10,492 nt of DNA from Acidobacteriaceae bacterium (GTDB lineage: Bacteria > Acidobacteriota > Terriglobia > Terriglobales > Acidobacteriaceae): positions 1 to 10,492 of the forward strand of contig PMCH01000161.1 in the NCBI GenBank assembly GCA_003154055.1, given 5' to 3'. Position numbers and translations under genes: made by a program. This document shows positions 1 to 6,042 of the stretch, in pieces. The notes beneath the pieces are model-generated. The model made no database searches and was not told where the DNA came from. It worked only from the letters and a program-made list of their open reading frames with translations. Each line of letters opens with the position of its first letter. The stretch's first letter is position 1.

Positions 1-2
1 GC

Positions 3-1676
3 GCCTCCGACCGGCTGTTCCTTTCTCTAGGCATCCCCGAGCTACCCGCCGCCGTGGCGCGCGTCATTTTCGGAGCGGCGTTTGTGGCTTTCTCCGGGTA
101 CGGCCTCTATGGCCTCATCCGGCAAGTCGGGTGGAGGCCGTTGACACCTTCGCTGGTGCTGTTCTCCACGCAGATCCTGTGGTTCCTGGTTCCGGGCCTT
201 CTGATGCTGGTGAAGGGCTTCAGCATTCCGCAGAGCCGCTATAGCACCGGCGTGCTGGCGGTAATGCACTCGGCTCAATATCTGTGGATCACGAGCTACT
301 ATGCTCGCCGCGAATCGGCGACAGAAGGTACCCGCTGGCGCCCATTCGCCTACTTCGCGGCGCTGATCGTCGGCGGCGTCGCACTGTTCCTCCCCGGGCC
401 GTGGATCGCCAGCTATGTCTTCCACTACGACTTCACGGCCAGCTTCCTCATCTTCATGGCGCTGGTGAACCTGCATCACTTCATCCTCGACGGCGCCATC
501 TGGAAGCTTCGTGACGGCCGCGTCGCCTCCCTCCTGCTGAATACCCGGGAACGCATATCGAGTACCGCCGAAGCTGCTTCCGGAGGAACCGGACGCGCCT
601 GGCAATGGATGCGGAGCCGCTCAACTGCGCCGCGACTCGTGCGTGTCGCAGTTGCCCTCGCGTTGCTGGCGCTCGCCGGTCTCGACCAGGCCCGATTCCT
701 GCTGGCCGCGCACAGCGAGGATCTGGATGCCATGCAGCGAGCCGCCGCCATCAACCCGTTTGACTCTTCTTTAGAGTTGCGCATCGCAAAAAAGCGAGCC
801 GAAGCCGGCGACGCAGACGCCGCGATCCTCGCTTATGAGAAGGCGATTGCCGCCAATCCGGCCGACCTGGCCCCGCGCAATGCGTTCCTGAAGTACCTAG
901 TTTCCAATCACCGCTACGAAGACGCCGATGCCGTAGCCAAGGCGGCTCTTGCGCGCTGGCCGAACGACCCCGATCTGCTGGTCAATCGCGGCATCCTCGC
1001 CGCCGCTCTCGGTCGGGGCACCGAAGCGGTTGCCAGTTGGGAGAAAGCTCTCACCGTCGATCCTTCGCAGGCCTATGCCCACCTGTATCTCGCCGATCAA
1101 CTGGACCGAGAGCAGAAAGCAGAGGCGGCAATTCCGCACTACACTCTCTTTCTGGACCAACTGGCGAAAGGCGGCAATCAGCCGGACCCAAACGCAGTGC
1201 TGCCTGCCCTCATGAATCTGGCGCACTGCAACCTGCAGGTCAACCATCCCGAGCGCGCGTTCAAGCTATACGAACTGGCACGGCAACTGGCGTCGCAAAC
1301 TCATCAGGCCGCCATCGAGAGCGCGGCGACGCTGAACGAAGCGATTCTCATCTCCAAGTCTGATCGCGTCGGCGACGCACTGCCGCTTTACCAAAACGCA
1401 TTGAAGCTCGATCGCGCTGCCAACGATCCGGCTGCCGAAGCTGCCGATTGGCTCGCCTATGCCGCCTTTCTAGACGAGCACGGCTTCGATAAGAAATTCT
1501 CCTATGCGGCCCTGGTCAGAGCGGATACCCTCACGAGCGAATTGAATGGCGGCTCGCAAGGCAACGCGCAACCGACCCGCGTTCATCTGGAGACTGCTCT
1601 CGGCAGCGCCGCCGCCCTCATCCGCAAGAATCCATCGCCCGTGCTCGAGCAGTCCCTGCTGTTGCAGGCGAAGTAA
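3..1676 (+). CDS. Polytopic membrane protein with C-terminal TPR domain (5' partial)
   Basis: The reading frame is open to the left edge of the window, so the GTG at 54 is probably internal and the true start lies outside; residues here are numbered from that GTG. The first half is membrane-embedded, with hydrophobic segments near residues 3-22, 33-53, 66-82, 98-123, 127-147 and 195-214. Polar residues sit in or beside them: H72 and Q75 in M-H-S-A-Q-Y-L, and H141, H142 and D146 in N-L-H-H-F-I-L-D-G. After the last segment come about five TPR-like helical pairs (roughly residues 222-455), with typical endings such as A-Y-E-K-A-I-A-A-N-P and W-E-K-A-L-T-V-D-P. TPRs usually bind partner proteins; here they would follow a membrane anchor. 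The enzymatic or structural role is unknown to me. The gene ends 93 nt before the LysR start, with no terminator seen. Confidence 0.8.
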   Translation, partial: ASDRLFLSLGIPELPAAVARVIFGAAFVAFSGYGLYGLIRQVGWRPLTPSLVLFSTQILWFLVPGLLMLVKGFSIPQSRYSTGVLAVMHSAQYLWITSYYARRESATEGTRWRPFAYFAALIVGGVALFLPGPWIASYVFHYDFTASFLIFMALVNLHHFILDGAIWKLRDGRVASLLLNTRERISSTAEAASGGTGRAWQWMRSRSTAPRLVRVAVALALLALAGLDQARFLLAAHSEDLDAMQRAAAINPFDSSLELRIAKKRAEAGDADAAILAYEKAIAANPADLAPRNAFLKYLVSNHRYEDADAVAKAALARWPNDPDLLVNRGILAAALGRGTEAVASWEKALTVDPSQAYAHLYLADQLDREQKAEAAIPHYTLFLDQLAKGGNQPDPNAVLPALMNLAHCNLQVNHPERAFKLYELARQLASQTHQAAIESAATLNEAILISKSDRVGDALPLYQNALKLDRAANDPAAEAADWLAYAAFLDEHGFDKKFSYAALVRADTLTSELNGGSQGNAQPTRVHLETALGSAAALIRKNPSPVLEQSLLLQAK

Positions 1677-1741
1677 CGTGGCGCCGGAGCCCATCTGCTC
1701 ACATCTCTTCCGCCCATGGGCTTCCACGCCGAAGAATGCTG

Positions 1742-1747
1742 TATAGT
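1742..1747 (+). promoter_or_regulatory. Possible -10 box for the LysR gene
   Basis: TATAGT matches the sigma-70 -10 consensus at five of six bases and lies 22 nt before the ATG at 1770. No convincing -35 hexamer is visible 16-18 nt upstream. A perfect 10-bp palindrome, GGGCTAGCCC (1753-1762), sits between the expected transcription start and the ATG, and could be an operator or chance. Confidence 0.3.
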
Positions 1748-1769
1748 TTGTTGGGCTAGCCCCCTCGCC

Positions 1770-2684
1770 ATGGACTTCGATCAGCTCGAAATCTTCCTTG
1801 AAGTGGCTCGGCTCTCCAGTTTTTCGCGAGCGGCGGAGAAGCGCTTCCGCACCCAGCCGGCAATCTCATCGCAAATTCGCGCGCTCGAAGAAGAGGTCGG
1901 TGCCAGACTGCTCGACCGTTCCGGCGGCCGGGTCTCGCTGACAGTCGCCGGGAAACTGTTTGTGAAATATGCCGAAGAGACGATCGAGTCCCGCAAAGCG
2001 ATACTGACGGCCATCGCCGAAACCGAGCACGTGCCGCGCGGCGCGATCATCGTAGGCGCCAACGAAGGCACCTGCCTGCACATCCTGCCCGAGGTCTTCG
2101 CGCAGTTCAAACGTAACTATCCCGACGTGGCTGTCAGCATCAAGCGCTCGGACTACGCGAAGATCCTGGAGTCGATCGTGGAGAACGCCGTGGATTTTGG
2201 CGTCGTCTCGTTGCCGGTGACCGACAACCGGCTGGAGTGCGTGATGATCCACCGCGACGAGTTGGTGGTCATCACGCCGCCCGGGCACCCGCTGTCGGCC
2301 AAGAAGAGCGCGACCGTCGCAAAGGTTGCCGCCTATCCGCTGGTGGTCCCAAAGGCGGGCCACACCCGCGATGCGCTCGAAGCGCTCTTCTACGACCGGA
2401 AGTTGAAACCGCACTATGCAATGGAACTGGACTCAAGCGAGCTGCTGAAGCGCTTTGTGGCGGCTGATGTCGGCGTCGGCTTCATCGCCCGGTCCAACAT
2501 TGAGGAGGATATCCGGGCGAATGCGCTGGCGGTGGTTTCTCTCAGCGACGCCCAGATCCGGCGCGACCTCGCCCTGGTCTACCGCAAAGACCGCACCCTC
2601 AGCCGGGCCGCCAAAGCTTTTATGGAAATTGCAGTGAAGCAAAGGAACTTCGCCGCTGTTCCCGCTGCGCAACCTTCAAAATAA
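1770..2684 (+). CDS. LysR-family transcriptional regulator
   Basis: This is a 304-residue LysR-type regulator, a normal length for the family. Residues 1-60 form the winged helix-turn-helix, with the classic order D-Q-L-E-I-F, S-F-S-R-A-A-E, Q-P-A-I-S-S-Q-I-R-A-L-E, L-L-D-R and L-T-V-A-G. A linker helix (about 61-88) leads to the periplasmic-binding-protein-like effector domain (about 91-293), which contains V-I-T-P-P-G-H-P-L and the late V-G-V-G-F-I-A-R segment. An in-frame ATG at 1716 would add 18 residues, but those are not LysR-like and the family normally begins just before D-x-x-x-L-x-x-F, so I chose 1770. No strong Shine-Dalgarno is seen. The stop is 2 nt before the POTRA gene, so the two are probably co-transcribed, which is unusual because LysR genes more often face their targets divergently. 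The effector and targets cannot be read from the sequence. Confidence 0.93.
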   Translation: MDFDQLEIFLEVARLSSFSRAAEKRFRTQPAISSQIRALEEEVGARLLDRSGGRVSLTVAGKLFVKYAEETIESRKAILTAIAETEHVPRGAIIVGANEGTCLHILPEVFAQFKRNYPDVAVSIKRSDYAKILESIVENAVDFGVVSLPVTDNRLECVMIHRDELVVITPPGHPLSAKKSATVAKVAAYPLVVPKAGHTRDALEALFYDRKLKPHYAMELDSSELLKRFVAADVGVGFIARSNIEEDIRANALAVVSLSDAQIRRDLALVYRKDRTLSRAAKAFMEIAVKQRNFAAVPAAQPSK

Positions 2685-2686
2685 AG

Positions 2687-4000
2687 ATGAAACAGACTCT
2701 GTTTTTCCCGCTCGCGCCGCTCTTGCTCCTAATCGCCACCGCCTCGGCCCAAAAACCTGCCGGCAACAAAGCGGCGACCGCTTCTGAACGGAGGCTGATC
2801 TCGGTCAAGGTCACTGGAACGGTGCGCTATACCGACAGGGAGATTGTGCCCGCGGCCGGGTTGCAGTTGGGCGAGAACGTCGGGGATGCGGATTTCAGGG
2901 AGGCTGCGCGGCGACTGGGCGGCACGGGCCTGTTCACCGACGTAGCGTATTCGTTTTCCTACTCGGCGGCGGGGACCAAGCTCGAACTCCAACTCAAAGA
3001 CGCCGACCAGGCAAAACTCTTGCCTGTGCACTTCGAGAACTTCGTGTGGTTCACGGATGCCCAGTTGACCAGCGAACTGCAACGGCGCGTTCCGCTGTTC
3101 AAGACCTTGTTACCGGAAGGTGGCAGCTTGCCTGACCAGGTATCCGAAGCGCTGCAGGCAATCCTCGATGAGAGGCAGGTTCCCGGCCGTGTGAACTACC
3201 TGCGCGAGAGCCCGCAAGAAGGGGGCGCGCTGACGGGAATCGCCTACCGGGTAGAGGGAATGGCGTTCCTGATCCGCGATGTGGAATTCCCTGGGGCGGC
3301 GCCGGACCAAGTTCCCCTGCTGAAAGCTGCAGCTCGCAAGCTCACCGGAGCGGAGTACTTCCGCTCCCCCCTGGCCCAGGTCGCGGGGGTTGACTTCCTG
3401 CCGGTCTATCTTCAACGCGGATACCTGAAGGCCTCATTTGCTTCTCCCGAGGCGCGCGTTGTGGCACAAACAGCCGGAGAGGTACAGGTAGATGCACTGT
3501 TTCCGGTAACGCCGGGCAAAGTCTTTTCCGTTACCGACGCCGTCTGGAGCGGGGACTCGGCGGTGCCAGCCAATCAACTGCAGCCGCTGATTCATCTCTT
3601 CCCAGGTCAACCCGCCGATGCCGTGCGCCTGGAGCGCGATCTTGAGAGCATTGCCAGGCTTTACCGTTCCCGCGGATACATGGCGGTTCGCCTCAAGCCT
3701 GAGCCGGCGCTGGATGAAGAAAAAAACACGGTGCATTACGACCTGAAGGTGGCGGAGGGCGACCAGTACAAGATGGGTGAACTCGAGTTGCAGGGCCTGG
3801 ATTCGCAGTCGACCGCACGCGTGCAGGAGGCTTGGACGCTGCGTGAGGGAGAACCCTACAACGCCGATTACCCGAACAAGTTCGTGGAAGACAATACCAA
3901 GCTTCTGCCCCCAGGCGTGCATTGGGGTGTCAGTATTCATGAATCCGTGAATGCGGCGGACAAGACCGTGGATATCACCATCCACTTCACGCCCAGATGA
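2687..4000 (+). CDS. Secreted POTRA-repeat protein, BamA-like N-terminus without a barrel
   Basis: This 437-residue protein opens with a signal peptide (K2, hydrophobic core 5-17, cleavage near A-S-A at 19-21). The rest reads as about five POTRA-like units at roughly 38-106, 112-190, 194-273, 279-357 and 361-435. Each has the beta-alpha-alpha-beta-beta pattern with recurring features: V-K-V-T-G-T-V-R-Y-T then G-L-F-T-D-V-A-Y in the first, L-Q-R-G-Y-L-K-A-S in the third, and Y-R-S-R-G-Y-M-A-V then L-K-V-A-E-G-D-Q-Y in the fourth. Such domains chaperone substrates in BamA/TamA/Omp85 proteins, where a C-terminal 16-strand barrel follows. Here the chain ends straight after the last POTRA, so no barrel is encoded; the TGA at 3998 is followed by non-coding sequence. 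It is probably periplasmic. It starts 2 nt after the LysR stop with no clear ribosome site, suggesting translational coupling. Family assignment is good; function is inferred. Confidence 0.8.
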   Translation: MKQTLFFPLAPLLLLIATASAQKPAGNKAATASERRLISVKVTGTVRYTDREIVPAAGLQLGENVGDADFREAARRLGGTGLFTDVAYSFSYSAAGTKLELQLKDADQAKLLPVHFENFVWFTDAQLTSELQRRVPLFKTLLPEGGSLPDQVSEALQAILDERQVPGRVNYLRESPQEGGALTGIAYRVEGMAFLIRDVEFPGAAPDQVPLLKAAARKLTGAEYFRSPLAQVAGVDFLPVYLQRGYLKASFASPEARVVAQTAGEVQVDALFPVTPGKVFSVTDAVWSGDSAVPANQLQPLIHLFPGQPADAVRLERDLESIARLYRSRGYMAVRLKPEPALDEEKNTVHYDLKVAEGDQYKMGELELQGLDSQSTARVQEAWTLREGEPYNADYPNKFVEDNTKLLPPGVHWGVSIHESVNAADKTVDITIHFTPR

Positions 4001-4027
4001 TGCCCAAACTATTTGCGACGCCCCACA

Positions 4028-4059
4028 TTGACTGCGAATCCTAACTAGTGCGTTACCAT
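4028..4059 (+). promoter_or_regulatory. Weak candidate promoter for the small secreted protein
   Basis: TTGACT (4028-4033) matches five of six -35 bases and TACCAT (4054-4059) four of six -10 bases. The 20-nt spacer is longer than usual, which weakens the case. It lies in the 97-nt gap after the POTRA gene, about 38 nt before the ATG at 4098. No hairpin terminator is seen in that gap, so read-through from the POTRA gene is also possible. Confidence 0.25.
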
Positions 4060-4097
4060 ACCACCACCGACAACTTTTTCTCAGGAGACAGTCAACG

Positions 4098-4442
4098 ATG
4101 AACCTAAGCAAGTTTGCCACAGCGGTTCTGACCATCCAGCTTTTCGCCGGCCTCGCGGCGGTTCCAGCGCTTGCTGCCGATAAGACCATGACCGGCAAGG
4201 TCAGCGATGCCATGTGCGGCGCCAAACACCAGATGCCCGGAGGCGACGCGGATTGCACCCGCGCCTGTGTGAAACACGGATCCAAGTACGCACTGGTGGT
4301 CGGCGACAAGGTCTATACGCTGGCGACAGCAGACAAGTCCGCCCTGGACAAATTGGATGAACTGGCAGGGTCAAACGCGAAGGTGACCGGCGAAGTCAAA
4401 GACGACACGATTGAGGTCAAATCAGTCGCTGCCGGTTCCTGA
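4098..4442 (+). CDS. Small secreted Cys/His protein, acidobacterial type
   Basis: This protein has 114 residues. The signal peptide covers residues 1-26 (K5, hydrophobic core 8-21, cleavage after A-L-A). The mature part has two pieces. The first is a Cys/His-rich segment (28-62) with T-G-K-V-S-D-A-M-C-G-A-K-H, D-C-T-R-A-C-V-K-H, and C40, H44, M46, C53, C57 and H60. The second is a beta-rich segment (63-110) with Y-A-L-V-V-G-D-K-V-Y-T-L, then K-V-T-G-E-V and T-I-E-V-K-S-V. From memory, acidobacterial genomes carry many paralogues with this order of motifs, annotated as hypothetical. The function is unknown; the Cys/His/Met cluster could bind a metal or form disulfides in the periplasm. The ATG is well placed after AGGAG (4083-4087, 10-nt spacing). 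Three cysteines leave one unpaired if a disulfide forms. Confidence 0.85.
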   Translation: MNLSKFATAVLTIQLFAGLAAVPALAADKTMTGKVSDAMCGAKHQMPGGDADCTRACVKHGSKYALVVGDKVYTLATADKSALDKLDELAGSNAKVTGEVKDDTIEVKSVAAGS

Positions 4443-4613
4443 AGGCAGTTCTCAGTTCCCGGTTCTCAGTCGGACGGCTTCCCGGGCTGCGGTTAAATTG
4501 GCGAATGCCTGCATCGCCGTGGAAAAGCGACTCTTCAGGGCCGCGTTCTCCGTCTAAGTGAATGAGGGCTTCAGCCCCGGCGGCGCATTTCCTCCGTATC
4601 CGATCAAAATAAG
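4443..4613. other. Intergenic stretch with heptamer repeats and small hairpins
   Basis: I see no convincing gene here. The stretch contains a short heptamer tandem at its start, an imperfect hairpin at 4500-4518 (GGCGAATGC / GCATCGCC with a bulged A), and a compact hairpin with GGGC-TTCA-GCCC near 4565-4576. It ends at a strong bidirectional terminator. The frames crossing it have no ribosome sites and no recognisable motifs. Confidence 0.6.
4448..4468. repeat. Heptamer tandem repeat, three units
   Basis: Three back-to-back 7-mers are visible: GTTCTCA (4448-4454), GTTCCCG (4455-4461) and GTTCTCA (4462-4468), followed by a decayed GTCGGAC. Units 1 and 3 are identical, and unit 2 differs by C for T and G for A. 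The tract begins 5 nt after the stop of the small secreted gene. Similar GTTCTCA-type tracts are, as I recall, frequent between acidobacterial genes. Confidence 0.6.
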
Positions 4614-4644
4614 ACCGGCGGCCATTGGCCGCCGGTTTTGTTTG
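4607..4644. terminator. Bidirectional intrinsic terminator
   Basis: A perfect 10-bp GC-rich stem (ACCGGCGGCC at 4614-4623, GGCCGCCGGT at 4627-4636) closes an ATT loop. It is followed on the plus strand by TTTGTTT. Read on the minus strand, the stem is followed by CTTATTTTGA, so it can act both ways. It lies between the plus-strand small secreted gene and the minus-strand M48 gene, which ends 21 nt beyond the stem, exactly where a shared terminator for convergent genes is expected. Confidence 0.88.
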
Positions 4645-4656
4645 CCGATGCTTCGG

Positions 4657-5769
4657 CTAGTTCTGCGTGGTGTCGTCCCGCCGCTTCAGCGTCGGGCGAT
4701 CGTCGTCTGTCTTGTCCTTGCTATCTCCAGCGGACTTGTCCTTGTTCGATGTCCGGCGCAGCGAAGGACGGTTGCCTTCCTTCTCGTCCAGAACCTTATG
4801 CCGATTTTCAATCACGGCCAGCCGTGACTTCACGTCATCAAACTCCGAGGTCGACACGACATACTGGGGGCGCGCGGGCAGGATCTTCCCGATTTCTTCC
4901 TGCGACTTCTCGATCCGGTCGGGCGTCTGCGGGTGAGTTGCGAAGGCCTTGGCCAGGGTGCCTGGCTTCTTCTTCTCTTTCGCCTGCAGTTTTTCAAAGA
5001 AGCTGACAAACGCCTGCGGGTCGTACCCAGTCTTGTACATGTATTGCAGACCCAGGTAGTCGGCTTCCGCTTCAAACCCGCGCTGGAAGCTCAGGAACGA
5101 CAGCGGCAGCGCCAGGCTGGCGGCCGAGCGCACCGCGTAGCCGATTCCGCCGCCCACAAAGATTAATGGGATGGTTCCGATGTTCGCCCATTGCGCCCGC
5201 GTGATCTGCCGGGTAGCGTGGCGCGCGGCCACGTGCGCGATTTCGTGGGCCATCACTCCGGCCAGTTCCGCCTCTTCGTCGGCCGCCAGGATCAGCCCCG
5301 AATTGACGTAAAAGAAACCGCCGGGAAGAGCGAAGGCGTTCACTTCGTCGGAATCAATCACCTTGATGGTGAAGGGCACCTGGGCATCAGAGTTGCGCAC
5401 CAGGTTCTGGCCAATCCGGTTGACGTATTCCGTCACCACCGGATCCTGCACCAGTTTCACGCTGGCCTCGACCTGCTGGGCATACTCCTTGCCCATGCGA
5501 ATCTCGGTTTCCAGCGAGTACCAGTTCCCCATTCCGCGGCCCCCGACCTTACGGTTGCCGATGGCGTCCACGTCATTCTTGCTTCCGTCGTGCTTAACCT
5601 TGCTGTCGTCCGGCTCCTGAATCGGCGCCGGTGTGCTTGGCGCTGGCGCGGCGGCTGTGGAAGAGTCCTGCGGCGGGGTCGGATCTGGAGGATTTTGCTC
5701 CTGAGCCAGAGCTGCAGGAACCGCCAAAGCCAACAAGAGTAGCAGAATCAGTGATTTACGGAACAACAT
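4657..5769 (-). CDS. Secreted M48-family zinc metalloprotease (BepA-like without TPRs)
   Basis: This 370-residue protease is a likely periplasmic or membrane-associated quality-control enzyme. A signal peptide (R4, K5, leucine-rich core 7-16, cleavage near A-L-A at 20-22) is followed by a Pro/Ala/Thr-rich linker (about 23-60). The M48 domain spans about 80-300. It has zinc-binding H175-E176-I-A-H179 within V-M-A-H-E-I-A-H-V, the downstream acidic ligand in F-E-A-E-A-D (E233 to D237), and the conserved T-H-P-Q-T (H279). N-A-F-A-L-P-G-G (144-151) and the strand Y-V-N-S-G-L precede the active helix, as in BepA/YfgC and Oma1. BepA's C-terminal TPR domain is missing; instead a charged tail (about 325-370) has two related motifs, N-R-P-S-L-R-R and D-R-P-T-L-K-R. 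GGGAG at 5777-5781 gives a 7-nt spaced ribosome site for the ATG at 5769. The gene is monocistronic as far as visible. Confidence 0.92.
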   Translation of the reverse strand: MLFRKSLILLLLLALAVPAALAQEQNPPDPTPPQDSSTAAAPAPSTPAPIQEPDDSKVKHDGSKNDVDAIGNRKVGGRGMGNWYSLETEIRMGKEYAQQVEASVKLVQDPVVTEYVNRIGQNLVRNSDAQVPFTIKVIDSDEVNAFALPGGFFYVNSGLILAADEEAELAGVMAHEIAHVAARHATRQITRAQWANIGTIPLIFVGGGIGYAVRSAASLALPLSFLSFQRGFEAEADYLGLQYMYKTGYDPQAFVSFFEKLQAKEKKKPGTLAKAFATHPQTPDRIEKSQEEIGKILPARPQYVVSTSEFDDVKSRLAVIENRHKVLDEKEGNRPSLRRTSNKDKSAGDSKDKTDDDRPTLKRRDDTTQN

Positions 5770-5805
5770 GTGGAATCTCCCGTCGGAAACCGCTAGCGTG
5801 ATCCG

Positions 5806-5811
5806 ATTATA
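5806..5811 (-). promoter_or_regulatory. -10 box of the M48 protease gene
   Basis: The minus strand carries a perfect TATAAT, 36 nt before the ATG at 5769, giving an expected leader of about 30 nt that contains the GGGAG ribosome site. The best upstream -35 match is TTGCAA (5832-5837), spaced 20 nt, which is too far, so the promoter may depend on an activator. An inverted repeat lies over the -35 region. Confidence 0.5.
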
Positions 5812-5820
5812 CGCCCCGTG

Positions 5821-5835
5821 GCAAGGGGGCCTTGC
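5821..5835. promoter_or_regulatory. Inverted repeat over the -35 region, possible operator
   Basis: GCAAGG (5821-5826) and CCTTGC (5830-5835) form a perfect 6-bp inverted repeat around GGG. It falls about 10-24 nt upstream of the TATAAT of the M48 gene, where a regulator site would overlap the -35 element. There is no T-tract and no gene ends here, so a terminator role is unlikely. Confidence 0.3.
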
Positions 5836-5987
5836 AACACTTCCTGGTTGTTTGGACGCACATTGCAGGTAGAAAGTTACTTATCAATTTTTGCCCGGTG
5901 TCTTCCTGTCCTCCGAGCGCCCCAAAAGGCCACGGGTGACGGCCGCGACACTCCCGTGCTCCCGGCCAAAAGCCCCCAATTCTCCCC

Positions 5988-6015
5988 TTGCGTTTCATGT
6001 TTCCGGGTGTACCAT
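5988..6015 (+). promoter_or_regulatory. Weak candidate promoter for the class V aminotransferase
   Basis: TTGCGT (5988-5993) and TACCAT (6010-6015) are separated by 16 nt and precede the ATG at 6043 by 27 nt. The match is partial (three or four of six bases each), so this is tentative. The remainder of the 273-nt divergent spacer (5770-6042) shows no other clear element on the plus strand. Confidence 0.25.
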
Positions 6016-6042
6016 TTCGCGTTTCACAGGCGGAACTCCAAT

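Noticed and set aside
1716..1769. Earlier ATG for the LysR gene
   Set aside because: The added 18 residues are not LysR-like, and the family begins directly before the D-Q-L-E-I-F segment at 1770.
1866..2414. 182-codon open frame antisense to the LysR gene
   Set aside because: It lies fully inside the LysR gene, is His/Asp/Arg-rich with no recognisable domain, and has no ribosome site.
3434..4309. 291-codon open frame on the minus strand across the end of the POTRA gene and the small secreted gene
   Set aside because: It is antisense to two well-supported genes, has no family motifs or ribosome site, and is the kind of open frame expected by chance in GC-rich coding DNA.
4448..4470. Heptamer repeats as a CRISPR array
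   Set aside because: The units are only 7 bp and adjacent, with no spacers and no cas genes nearby.
4558..4827. Plus-strand open frame over the terminator and the M48 3' end
   Set aside because: It runs through a strong terminator hairpin and then antisense to the protease, with no motif support.
5191..5742. 183-codon plus-strand open frame inside the M48 gene
   Set aside because: It is a mirror of the M48 coding frame with no motifs; the real gene shows an intact HEIAH active site and signal peptide.
5818..6042. N-terminal extension of the class V aminotransferase
   Set aside because: The extra 75 residues look non-coding and would place the Tat signal internally. The ATG at 6043 gives the expected twin-arginine start.
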